Shown here piece after piece: positions 55,404-63,069 of a stretch of DNA of 64,000 nt. The position numbers and the translations under genes are program-made. The notes below the pieces were generated by a model. It saw nothing but the letters and a program-made list of their open reading frames with translations. It did no database searches and was not told the DNA's origin. Source of the stretch: Nonomuraea wenchangensis (lineage in GTDB: Bacteria; Actinomycetota; Actinomycetes; Streptosporangiales; Streptosporangiaceae); NCBI RefSeq assembly GCF_900111685.1, contig NZ_FOHX01000017.1:62001-126000 (forward strand), given 5' to 3'. How positions within the stretch are numbered: the stretch's first letter is position 1; every line of letters starts with the position of its first letter.

Positions 55404-55418
55404 GTTACGCCAAGTCAT
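55404..55418. promoter_or_regulatory. Possible BldD box upstream of the sigma factor gene
   Basis: GTTACGCCAAGTCAT carries both half-sites TNAC and GTNA of the BldD consensus but differs at the central two positions. In Streptomyces bldN is a BldD target, so the place is right. About 85 nt ahead of the start. Weak match. Confidence 0.35.
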
Positions 55419-55502
55419 GCAAGCACGTTGTGGATTGTGGAATTTCCGGTTGATTTCTAGAGTGTTCGAGCACGCCGCACCCCTTACCCCTAGGGATACC
55501 GG

Positions 55503-56168
55503 ATGCCTGACTCGTCACCGTTCGCCGGGCTGCTGGTGCCAGCGCTCGCTGCACCTGCCCGGACGGGCGAGTTCGCCGTGCGCGAAGAAGCGCCGGAACC
55601 CGAGGTGGACGCAGCCGCCGACGTGGATGTGCGGTCGCTCGTCCTGCACGCCAAGAACGGCTGCACGGAGTCGTTTGGCACGCTCTACGACCGCTATGTG
55701 GACCTCGTCTACCGCTACATCTACTTCCGGGTCGGCTCTCATCAGCTCGCCGAGGACCTGACCAGCGAGACCTTCCTGCGGGCGCTGCGCAGGATCGCCG
55801 ACTTCACCTGGCAGGGCCGCGATTTCGGCGCCTGGCTCGTGACCATCGCCCGAAACCTGGTGACGGATCACTTCAAATCGGGGCGATATCGGCTGGAGAT
55901 CCCCACCGGGGAGATCATCGACGTTCCGCTCGACGGCTCGCACATCCCGGAGAACGCCGTGGTCACGGCCATCATCAACGACCGGGTGCTGCGGGCCGTA
56001 CGAGAGCTCAATCCCGAACAGCAGGAAGTGGTCGTCCTGCGTTTCCTGCACGGACTCTCGCTCGCGGAAACCGCGTTGATCATGGGGAAGAAGAGTGGAG
56101 CGATCAAAGCGCTGCAGTTCCGGGCCATCCGCGCGCTGGCCCGAGCGCTCAAGCACGACCTGGCGTAA
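55503..56168 (+). CDS. ECF RNA polymerase sigma factor, BldN-like
   Basis: 221 residues. About 45 N-terminal residues precede the sigma-2 domain (FGTLYDRYVDLVYRYIYFRVGSHQLAEDLTSETFLRALRRI, then DFGAWLVTIARNLVTDHFKS), and sigma-4 follows (LNPEQQEVVVLRFLHGLSLAETALIMGKKSGAIKALQFRAI). The extension and the DUF5667 gene next door fit BldN, which drives aerial development and is processed at its N-terminus. Confidence 0.83.
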   Translation: MPDSSPFAGLLVPALAAPARTGEFAVREEAPEPEVDAAADVDVRSLVLHAKNGCTESFGTLYDRYVDLVYRYIYFRVGSHQLAEDLTSETFLRALRRIADFTWQGRDFGAWLVTIARNLVTDHFKSGRYRLEIPTGEIIDVPLDGSHIPENAVVTAIINDRVLRAVRELNPEQQEVVVLRFLHGLSLAETALIMGKKSGAIKALQFRAIRALARALKHDLA

Positions 56169-56224
56169 CCTCCACCAACCACCCGTCGTTAGGCAGGTGT
56201 CACGGCCAGACGGAGGCGACTGTC

Positions 56225-56938
56225 ATGGGTAGGGCGCGCAGGCGGCGGGATCGCGTGCTCGAACATCTCACCGAGCTGCGGAGCCTGCCCATCGGCGGGG
56301 CCCCGGAGCCGGCCTTCCGCGCGCGGCTGCGCGCCGAGCTGATCTCCCGTCACCGGGCCGAGCAGTCGCCGTACCCGTTCCCTTCCGTCTCCGCCGCCGA
56401 CCTGCCCTCGCTCTCCTCCGGCACGCCGGTCCCCTCCTCCCCGGGCCGGCACGCGCGCCCCCGCGCCTCCCGGCGGCCCGCGCGCAGGCGGCCGATGCTG
56501 TCCCACCTGGCCTCGTTCGGGCTGGCGGCGGGGATGATGGTCTCGGCGTTCGCGACGTACCAGTCGGTGCCCGGCGACTCGCTCTACCCGCTCAAGCGGG
56601 CCGCCGAGAGCACCCTCGTCCGGCTCAGCGCCGACGACGCCCAACGCGGCGAGCGCGAGCTGGACTCCGCCAAGACCCGCGCCAAGGAGGTCGCCAGCCT
56701 GCTCGGCTCCGCCGGCGACGGCCCGCTGGTCGGCGAGACGCTCAAGGACATGGAGGACTCCACCCGCTCGGGCATCAGCCGGCTCGAACGGGCCGAGCCG
56801 CGCTCGCCGAAGATCAAGAAATTCGCGCGGGATCAGAAAGAGATGGTCAGCCCCATGCTTCCGCAGCTCAACGGCGACCAACAGGCCCAGGCGGAGGGCT
56901 ATCTGCACTACATCGAAGGTCTGGTCGCGCCACAGTAG
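56225..56938 (+). CDS. RsbN-like membrane anti-sigma factor (DUF5667 protein)
   Basis: 237 residues, ATG 56225 with GGAGG 8 nt upstream. A cytoplasmic N-terminus (1-90, with FRARLRAELISRH), one membrane helix at 93-112 (SHLASFGLAAGMMVSAFATY) and an extracytoplasmic helical region (YPLKRAAESTLVRLSADDAQRGERELDSAKTRAKEV) typical of DUF5667. RsbN of Streptomyces has this plan and holds BldN inactive. Position right after the sigma gene supports it. Confidence 0.82.
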   Translation: MGRARRRRDRVLEHLTELRSLPIGGAPEPAFRARLRAELISRHRAEQSPYPFPSVSAADLPSLSSGTPVPSSPGRHARPRASRRPARRRPMLSHLASFGLAAGMMVSAFATYQSVPGDSLYPLKRAAESTLVRLSADDAQRGERELDSAKTRAKEVASLLGSAGDGPLVGETLKDMEDSTRSGISRLERAEPRSPKIKKFARDQKEMVSPMLPQLNGDQQAQAEGYLHYIEGLVAPQ

Positions 56939-56956
56939 GTAGCTAAGCTGAGGCGC

Positions 56957-57835
56957 ATGCGGCTTTTTGGACGACGACACCAGATCGAGCCCGAGGCTGC
57001 CGGCGAGGCCGCGGCCAGGGCGGCGGTCACCGTCGCGCCGGCCGAGCCGGTCGAGCCCGACCTGGAGGCGGCGGCCTTCTTCGACGTGGACAACACGATG
57101 ATGCGCGGGGCCTCCATCTACCACTTCGCGAGGGGCCTCGCCACGCGCGGCATGTTCACCACCTCCGACCTGCTGAAGTTCGCGGTGGGCCAGGCGGTCT
57201 TCCGGCTGCGCGGCAGCGAGAACCCCGACCACATCGCGGTGGCCAGGGAGACGGCGCTGGCGTTCGTGGCCGGGACCAAGGTCGACGACGTGGTCCGCCT
57301 CGGCGAGGAGATCTACGACGAGGTCATGGCCGACCGCATCTGGAGCGGCACCCGCGCGCTCGCCCAGTCCCATCTCGACGCCGGCCAGCGGGTCTGGCTG
57401 GTCACCGCCACGCCGGTCGAGCTGGCCAGGGTCATCGCGCAGCGGCTCGGGCTGACCGGCGCGCTCGGCACCGTCGCCGAGACCGGCAACGGCATCTACA
57501 CCGGCCGGCTGGTCGGCGACCTGCTGCACGGCCCCGCCAAGGCCGAGGCCGTGCGGGCGCTGGCCCGGCGCGAGGGCCTCGACCTCACCCGTTGCACCGC
57601 CTACAGCGACTCCGCCAACGACCTGCCGATGTTGTCCCTGGTCGGCCAAGCCGTGGCCATCAACCCCGACAGCGAGCTGCGCGAGCACGCGAGGAAGCAC
57701 GACTGGCCCATCAAGGACTTCCGCACCGGCCGCAAGGCCACGCTGAAGGCCCTGCCCATCGCGGCGGGCGTGGGGGCGATCGCGGGCGGCGTCGCGGCCG
57801 GCATGGCACTGCGCCGCCACTACCGCCGCGTCTGA
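56957..57835 (+). CDS. HAD-IB family phosphatase (SerB-like)
   Basis: 292 residues, ATG 7 nt after TAAGCT (leaderless). After a 40-residue lead, AAFFDVDNTMM gives motif I, VWLVTATPVE motif II and AYSDSANDLPMLSLVG motif IV of the IB subclass. A hydrophobic C-terminal stretch (PIAAGVGAIAGGVAAGMAL) may bind membrane. Substrate unknown; such proteins often occur beside bldN. Confidence 0.9.
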   Translation: MRLFGRRHQIEPEAAGEAAARAAVTVAPAEPVEPDLEAAAFFDVDNTMMRGASIYHFARGLATRGMFTTSDLLKFAVGQAVFRLRGSENPDHIAVARETALAFVAGTKVDDVVRLGEEIYDEVMADRIWSGTRALAQSHLDAGQRVWLVTATPVELARVIAQRLGLTGALGTVAETGNGIYTGRLVGDLLHGPAKAEAVRALARREGLDLTRCTAYSDSANDLPMLSLVGQAVAINPDSELREHARKHDWPIKDFRTGRKATLKALPIAAGVGAIAGGVAAGMALRRHYRRV

Positions 57836-57855
57836 CCCGCCGCCCGCTCCCCCCG

Positions 57856-58875
57856 TCACTTCAAGGACTCGAACAGCTCGCGGGCCTGGGGCTGCCGCCA
57901 CTCGACCCGGTTCCGGTCGGTCCTGGCGGGCTGCCACGGCACGACGGTCGTGCTGATCCTGGCTTCGGTCAGCTGTGCCGCCAGCCCGGCCATCTCCTCC
58001 AGGCCGAGATCGGTACGCACCGACTCGCGCACCTCGCTCAGCAGGGCCTTGAGCCGGTTCTGGTCCAGGGCCGAGCTCTGGGCCTTCTTCGCCATCGCGC
58101 GCAGGAGCTGCGCCTGCCGCTTGATGCGGGCGATGTCCGAGCCGTCCCCCTGGGCCCGCGAGCGCATCCACCCCAGCGCCGCCTCGCCGTCCAGCGTGAC
58201 CTTGCCGGCCGGCAGCTTGAGCTTCGCCCGCCGGTCGTCCACCGGGCGGCTCAGCGTGAGCTGCACGCCCCCGAGCGCGTCCACCACGCCCTTGAACCCG
58301 GTGAAGTCCACTTCGATCGTGTGCTTGAAGGTGAGCCCCGTCAGCTTCTGCAGGGTCTGGCGCAGGCAGGTGAGGCCGCCGTCCTGATCGTACGTGGAGT
58401 TGATCATGTCGACGCGGGCCGGATCTCCCGCGCAGGCCTGGATCCGCACGATCGAGTCGCGGGGGACGCTGACCGCCGTCACCGCTCCCCTGTCCTCGGG
58501 CACGTGCAGGATGATGATGCTGTCCGCGCGCCGCCCGCCGCCGTCCGGCTGGCGGGCGCGCTGAGGCCCGTACGCCACGTTCTCGCCCTCGACGCTGTCC
58601 GAGCCGACCAGCAGGATGTTCATGGCGCCGCCGACGTCCACGTTCCGCGCCCCGGCGGGGGGCACGGCGACCGGCCGTCCGCCGGCCAGCAGCATCGTGG
58701 GCACCACGACCGCGACGGCCGTGGCGACGGCCACGAGACCGGCGGTCCACCAGGTGGCCCACCACCGCCGGGCGGGGCGGCCCCGCAACAGGCGCTCGCG
58801 CTGGCGGACGAGCGTCGCGGGCGGCTCGTGCTCCAGTCGCGCGCCGAAGTCGCGGAGCAGCTTCAGGTCGTCCAT
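57856..58875 (-). CDS. LytR-CpsA-Psr (LCP) protein with an anti-sigma-like N-terminus
   Basis: 339 residues from ATG 58875 with GGAGGAG 5 nt upstream. A cytoplasmic part (MDDLKLLRDFGARLEHEPPATLVRQRERLL) resembles the N-terminus of proteins that usually follow ECF sigma genes; then one membrane helix (about 42-64) and an LCP domain (MNILLVGSDS, DSIIILHVPE, SVPRDS, GVVDALGGVQL). LCP enzymes attach teichoic acid or other polymers to peptidoglycan. It starts 2 nt after the sigma gene, so it may join sigma control and wall transfer in one protein. Confidence 0.85.
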   Translation of the reverse strand: MDDLKLLRDFGARLEHEPPATLVRQRERLLRGRPARRWWATWWTAGLVAVATAVAVVVPTMLLAGGRPVAVPPAGARNVDVGGAMNILLVGSDSVEGENVAYGPQRARQPDGGGRRADSIIILHVPEDRGAVTAVSVPRDSIVRIQACAGDPARVDMINSTYDQDGGLTCLRQTLQKLTGLTFKHTIEVDFTGFKGVVDALGGVQLTLSRPVDDRRAKLKLPAGKVTLDGEAALGWMRSRAQGDGSDIARIKRQAQLLRAMAKKAQSSALDQNRLKALLSEVRESVRTDLGLEEMAGLAAQLTEARISTTVVPWQPARTDRNRVEWRQPQARELFESLK

Positions 58876-58877
58876 CG

Positions 58878-59459
58878 TCACTCCTCCTCCGCCATCGGGT
58901 TGGTGTCGCCGAGCGCGGCCCGTACCTTCCGCCTGCCCCTGTTGAGGCGGGAGCGCACGGTGCCGACGGGGATGCCGAGCGCCTGCGCGACCTCCACGTA
59001 CGTCAGGTCGCCCCAGGCGATGAGCAGCAGCACGTCGCGGTCCTTGGCGGACAGGGACGCAAGGGCGCCGGCCAGCTCGCCGCGTACCGCCTGGGCGCTG
59101 ACCCCGGCGGCAACCCGGTCGGCGGGCGACTCGATCGTGTGCTCGACCGGCGCGCGCAGCAGCGCCCGGTAGCGGGCGGCCTCGCTGCGGTGGTGCCGGG
59201 AGATGAGCTTGGTGAGGATGCCGAACAGCCAGGGACGGGCGTCCGGATAGGCCAGGTCGTAGCTCCTCCTGCGGGAGAAGGCGACCAGGAAGGTCTCTCC
59301 GACGAGATCCTCCGCGGGCTCGGGGCCGAGCCGTTTGGAGACGTAGCGATAGAGCATTCCGGCGTAGCGGTCGAACAGCTCGGCGAACGCCTCGGGTTCG
59401 GTCCATGAGGCGTTCACGAGCTCCGCGTCCGCGCCTCGGGTGGCGGGTTGCAGGATCAT
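58878..59459 (-). CDS. ECF RNA polymerase sigma factor
   Basis: 193 residues from ATG 59459 (AAGGG 5 nt upstream). Sigma-2 (FAELFDRYAGMLYRYVSKRLGPEPAEDLVGETFLVAF ... DARPWLFGILTKLISRHHRSEA) and sigma-4 (LSAKDRDVLLLIAWGDLTYVEVAQALGIPVGTVRSRLNRGRRKV). Coupled to the LCP gene downstream, its probable regulator. Confidence 0.9.
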   Translation of the reverse strand: MILQPATRGADAELVNASWTEPEAFAELFDRYAGMLYRYVSKRLGPEPAEDLVGETFLVAFSRRRSYDLAYPDARPWLFGILTKLISRHHRSEAARYRALLRAPVEHTIESPADRVAAGVSAQAVRGELAGALASLSAKDRDVLLLIAWGDLTYVEVAQALGIPVGTVRSRLNRGRRKVRAALGDTNPMAEEE

Positions 59460-59534
59460 CTCCGCCCTTCTCTGGGGGAACGGTCGGAGATGTCTCGCCA
59501 CAAGCCGCCGCGGGGGTTCACGGCGGGCGCGCGG

Positions 59535-60443
59535 TCAGAGGAACGGCGGGAACGCGTGCCCGCGGCGCAGCCGCAGCTCGTTGAGCATCTGCTGGATGAC
59601 CTCGCGCACGTGGTCGGTGACGTTGAAGACGACCATGGGGTCGTCGGCGGCCTCGGGCTCGTAGTGGTCGGTGCGGATCGGCTCGCCGAACTCGATCATC
59701 CACTTGGACGGCAGCGGCACCAGCCCGAGCGGCCCGAGCAGCGGGAAGAACGGCGTGATCGGCACGTAGGGCAGCCCGAGCAGCCGGGCCAGTGACTTCA
59801 CGTCGCCGATCTTGGGGAAGATCTCCTCGGCGCCGACGATCGCCGTGGGCAGGATGGGCACCCCGGCGCGGATCGCCGAGGCCACGAAGCCGCCGCGGCC
59901 GAAGCGCTGCAGCTTGTAGCGCTCGGAGAAGGGCTTGCCCACGCCCTTGAAGCCCTCGGGGAACACCCCGACCAGCTCGCCCTTGCGCAGCAGCCGGTCG
60001 GCGTCCTCCCGGCAGGCGAGGGTGTGGCCGGTCTTGCGTGCCAGGTGGCTGAGCAGCGGGAGCTGGTAGACGAGGTCGGCGCCGAGCAGCCGCAGCGGCC
60101 GGTGGACGTCGTCGTGCATGGCGACCTGGAGCATGAGCGCGTCGAGCGGCAGCGTGCCGGAGTGGTTGGCGACGACCAGCGCGCCGCCCTCCTCTGGCAC
60201 GTTGTGCAGCTCGACGGTCTCCACCCGGAACCAGTGGTTGTAGAGGGGCCGGACGAGCTCCAGGAAGATCTTGTCGGTCAGCTCGGGGTCGTAGCCGAAC
60301 TCGTCGACCTCGTAGTCGCCGTCGAGCCGCCGCCGGAGGAAGGCCAGCAGCTCGGCGAGCGGGTCGGGGTCGGCCTGCTCATAGGAGGGCGCGGCGGTGA
60401 TGGGGATCACGCGGCCGTCGTCGTCCTCGTGGGAGACGCTCAA
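59535..60443 (-). CDS. Lysophospholipid acyltransferase-family protein
   Basis: 302 residues from TTG 60443, overlapping the epimerase stop (TTGA) with GAGGTG upstream. The acyl-acceptor motif reads NHSGTLPLD, longer than the classic HX4D, and the second block is FPEGFKGVGKPF. Likely acylates a glycerophospholipid or similar at the inner membrane. Co-translated with the epimerase gene. Confidence 0.83.
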   Translation of the reverse strand: MSVSHEDDDGRVIPITAAPSYEQADPDPLAELLAFLRRRLDGDYEVDEFGYDPELTDKIFLELVRPLYNHWFRVETVELHNVPEEGGALVVANHSGTLPLDALMLQVAMHDDVHRPLRLLGADLVYQLPLLSHLARKTGHTLACREDADRLLRKGELVGVFPEGFKGVGKPFSERYKLQRFGRGGFVASAIRAGVPILPTAIVGAEEIFPKIGDVKSLARLLGLPYVPITPFFPLLGPLGLVPLPSKWMIEFGEPIRTDHYEPEAADDPMVVFNVTDHVREVIQQMLNELRLRRGHAFPPFL

Positions 60444-61435
60444 CTGGGCACACCTCCGAGCGGGTGCAGGCCCCTCGAGCGCAGGAAGTCCTCGAAGGCC
60501 GCCCCGGTGCTGAACTTCGGCTTCCAGCCGAGCTCGGCCTCCAGGCGCGAGGTCTCGACCGCGCGGCCGTAGCACATGAGCTTGAGCTGCTCGGGTGAGT
60601 ACTCGACCAGCCCGAGGCGGCGCGCGGCGTTGCCGAGCGCCTCGAACGCTGGCGAGAACAGCGGCATCGACAGCCGGCCCGCCCTGCGCACGCACTGCGA
60701 CAGCAGCAGCACGCCCGCCCCGGCCACGTTGTACGTGCCGGGGTGGTCCTCCGTCGCCATCCGGCGCAGCACCTCGACCGCGTCGTCCTCGTGGACGAAC
60801 TGCAGCCGCGGGTCGAAGCCGAGCACGGTCGGCAGCACCGGTTGGGTGAAGTAACGCGTCAGGGGCGAGTCGACACCCGGCCCCATGAAGTTGGCGAAGC
60901 GCAGCAGTGACACGGTCACGTCGGGACGGCGGCGCGCGAAGCCCCGCACGTAGCCCTCGACCTCGCACGCGTCCTTCGCGTAACCGTGGCTGGGGCCGTC
61001 GTGCGGCTCCAGGTCTTCGGTGAAGACCGCCGGGTCCCGCGGTGACGAGCCGTAGACGGCGGTGGTGGAGCGGACCACCACCCGCCGCACGGTCGCCGAC
61101 CGCTGGCAGGCTCCGAGCAGCTGCATGGTGCCGATGATGTTGTGCTCTTTCATGGCGGCCCTGCCACCGCCCCGCGAGGGAGCGCTGACCAGGCTCATGT
61201 GCACAACGGTGTCGATGTCCGCGGCCGCGATCACCTGCGCGATGTCGGGGCTGCGCAGGTCGACCCGGACGAACTCGGTCCGGCCCAGGGAGACACCGCC
61301 GTCCCGCGTCAGCGAGGGGGGCGGCACGGTGTCCACTCCGATGACCCGGTCGATGTCCGGGTCGGCGGCCAGCATGTTCGACACACGGGCGCCGATGTGG
61401 CGCGAGACCCCGGTGACGAGCACGGTGTGGGTCAT
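60440..61435 (-). CDS. NAD-dependent epimerase/dehydratase (extended SDR)
   Basis: 331 residues. VLVTGVSRHIGARV is the NAD motif, DTVVHMSLVSAPSRGG follows, and the catalytic tyrosine is in GYAKDACE with Ser in VRSTTAVYG. Sugar or lipid substrate unknown. The pair with an acyltransferase suggests lipid or glycolipid synthesis. Confidence 0.88.
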   Translation of the reverse strand: MTHTVLVTGVSRHIGARVSNMLAADPDIDRVIGVDTVPPPSLTRDGGVSLGRTEFVRVDLRSPDIAQVIAAADIDTVVHMSLVSAPSRGGGRAAMKEHNIIGTMQLLGACQRSATVRRVVVRSTTAVYGSSPRDPAVFTEDLEPHDGPSHGYAKDACEVEGYVRGFARRRPDVTVSLLRFANFMGPGVDSPLTRYFTQPVLPTVLGFDPRLQFVHEDDAVEVLRRMATEDHPGTYNVAGAGVLLLSQCVRRAGRLSMPLFSPAFEALGNAARRLGLVEYSPEQLKLMCYGRAVETSRLEAELGWKPKFSTGAAFEDFLRSRGLHPLGGVPS

Positions 61436-61457
61436 CAGCGCCTCGCAGCTGCGTTGG

Positions 61458-61556
61458 TTACTTCTTGTTACGCCGCTGGATGCGCGTCTTCTTGAGCAGC
61501 TTGCGGTGCTTCTTCTTGGCCATCCGCTTGCGGCGCTTCTTGATCACAGAGCCCAC
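61458..61556 (-). CDS. Ribosomal protein bS22 / AURKAIP1-COX24-domain protein
   Basis: 32 residues from GTG 61556 to TAA 61458: MGSVIKKRRKRMAKKKHRK, then LLKKTRIQRRNKK. About half the residues are Lys or Arg. This matches the tiny actinobacterial small-subunit protein named bS22, which sits near the decoding centre. Too short for most gene finders; strong family match. Confidence 0.9.
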   Translation of the reverse strand: MGSVIKKRRKRMAKKKHRKLLKKTRIQRRNKK

Positions 61557-61660
61557 GGGACCCCCAGGTACTGATAGCAAGTCTGAATCGGAGTGCGAGC
61601 GCACACCGGCTCACAGACTACCGGCGATCCACGGTAGATCGCCCCTCGGGGGGCGAGAGC

Positions 61661-61687
61661 CCCGGCCGCGCGTGGCGAGCGGCCGGG
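61661..61687. terminator. GC-rich hairpin terminator
   Basis: CCCGGCCGC (61661-61669) and GCGGCCGGG (61679-61687) form a 9-bp stem with a 9-nt loop between the excisionase-like gene (stop at 61733) and bS22. Probably ends the excisionase-like transcript. Confidence 0.55.
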
Positions 61688-61732
61688 CTTCTCCCGCGAC
61701 AGCACTCACGGCGTGACCATCACGTCGCTACG

Positions 61733-61936
61733 TCAACCTGCCTCGATGTAGGCCTCCCGCAGATAGTCGTGCACCGCCTGCTCAGGCACTCTGAACGACC
61801 GGCCTACCCTGATGGCCGGGAGCTCGCCCGAGTGTACGAGCCGGTACACCGTCATCTTGGACACCCTCATGACCGTCGCCACTTCAGCCACGGTCAGGAA
61901 CTTCACCTCGCTGAGAGGTCTTTCGCCTGCACCCAT
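61733..61936 (-). CDS. Excisionase-family (MerR-like) DNA-binding protein
   Basis: 67 residues from ATG 61936. FLTVAEVATVMRVSKMTVYRLVHSGELPAIRVGRSFRVPEQAVHDYLREAY is the helix-turn-helix_17/excisionase fold. A conserved actinomycete protein in this place beside bS22, so it is probably chromosomal regulation and not a phage gene. Two CACGTG repeats lie upstream. Confidence 0.88.
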   Translation of the reverse strand: MGAGERPLSEVKFLTVAEVATVMRVSKMTVYRLVHSGELPAIRVGRSFRVPEQAVHDYLREAYIEAG

Positions 61937-62247
61937 CGGACGCCTCTTCCGCACGTGTATCCGGGTTATCCCCACTGGTGCCATTGCTCACGCACGTGTA
62001 CTGCCGTCAGCGTAAGTCGGGACTCCGAGTGCGCAAACCCCCTATTTTCTCTCTTGACGGAGCCGCCTGTCAGCCGAACCAGAGAAATCGCTGGTGAGCA
62101 GCGGGTCGAGCACCTCGCCTGGACCTTGGAACTGTCCAAGATGCCACACATAAGAGTCGCCGGAGCCCTGTCAAAAGTTGGCAAAGGGACGGCGAGCCGC
62201 TTGGAATGCGGGCGCGAAAAGACGGTATCGAGCTGACCGAATTGAAC
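61937..62247. promoter_or_regulatory. Leader region of the excisionase-like gene with two CACGTG direct repeats
   Basis: CGCACGTGTA occurs at 61950-61959 and 61991-62000, 41 nt apart. A promoter-like TTGACA (minus strand, 62169-62174) and TATGTG (62147-62152) with a 16-nt spacer would give a leader of about 200 nt. No gene in the 311-nt gap. The repeats may be autoregulatory sites. Confidence 0.4.
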
Positions 62248-63030
62248 TCACAGGGCTGATGAGACCAGAGTGACCAAACGTTCGGTGAGCGGAGCGTAAT
62301 AACGCGGCAGCACATTGTCGTCCAACGGCACGACCACGTCGATCTTTCCTTCGGCCTCCCCGACGAACAGGCCGGGGTCGTTGCTGTCGGCGAAGGAGAC
62401 CGTCGGCACCCCCGCCTCGCCGGCCGCTCCCGCCCAGCCGTGGTCGGCGATCACCAGGTCGGGCAGGTCCCCGTCCAGCTCGTGCAGCATGTGCCGCATC
62501 GGCGCGGCGTCGTGGGTGTGCACGAAGTTGCCCCGGTCGTCGAGCATCGCGATGTCGTGGAGGTAGCGGATGCGGCGCGGGCGGCCGAAGCCGGAGCCCG
62601 CGTACGTCCAGCCCTCGCCGGGCGTCAGCAGCCGCGCGCCGTGCCGCTCGCAGAGCGCCGCGAGCGGCAGGTGGACCGCCAGCAGCCCGGTGGGGTGACC
62701 GGTCGCGAACAGGATCCGCGGCTCGGGCCGGGCCAGCACGGCCGCGATGCGCTCGGCCATGGCGTCGAGGGCGTCGATGGTCAGCTCGGGGTCGATGGTG
62801 TCCTGGCCCCAGCGGTGCCCGGGGTCGGAGACGACGCCCGCGGACTTGGCCATGAGCGCGAGCACGTCCCGGTAGGACCACGGGTGGTCGAAGCTCAGGC
62901 CGAGGGCGTAGTAGGGGTCGCCGTTGGCCAGGGAGCTGTAGTGGTCGAGGTTGTTCTCACGGGGGGTCGCGACGTCACCGGCGATGCGGGTCCGTACGAG
63001 GTGATCGCGGAGTTGGTCGCGGCTCAGCAC
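62248..63030 (-). CDS. Phosphatase-like conserved protein
   Basis: 260 residues. Visible blocks are ENNLDHYSSLANGDPYYALGL, ILFATGHPTGLLAVHLPLAAL, TPGEGWTYAGSG, LVIADHGWAGAAGEAG and VSFADSNDPGLFVG, with conserved Asp, His and Asn that could bind metal and phosphate. I take it as the actinomycete phosphatase family that lies beside acuC-type genes; the reaction is unknown. Starts 39 nt after the deacetylase gene. Confidence 0.6.
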   Translation of the reverse strand: MLSRDQLRDHLVRTRIAGDVATPRENNLDHYSSLANGDPYYALGLSFDHPWSYRDVLALMAKSAGVVSDPGHRWGQDTIDPELTIDALDAMAERIAAVLARPEPRILFATGHPTGLLAVHLPLAALCERHGARLLTPGEGWTYAGSGFGRPRRIRYLHDIAMLDDRGNFVHTHDAAPMRHMLHELDGDLPDLVIADHGWAGAAGEAGVPTVSFADSNDPGLFVGEAEGKIDVVVPLDDNVLPRYYAPLTERLVTLVSSAL

Positions 63031-63069
63031 AGCTTTCCTTCGCAGAACATCGGCGCCAGGGCCTGGGGG

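Noticed and set aside
61733..61936. Prophage excisionase
   Set aside because: The fold is excisionase-like but no other phage gene is near and the place next to bS22 is usual for a chromosomal regulator in actinomycetes.
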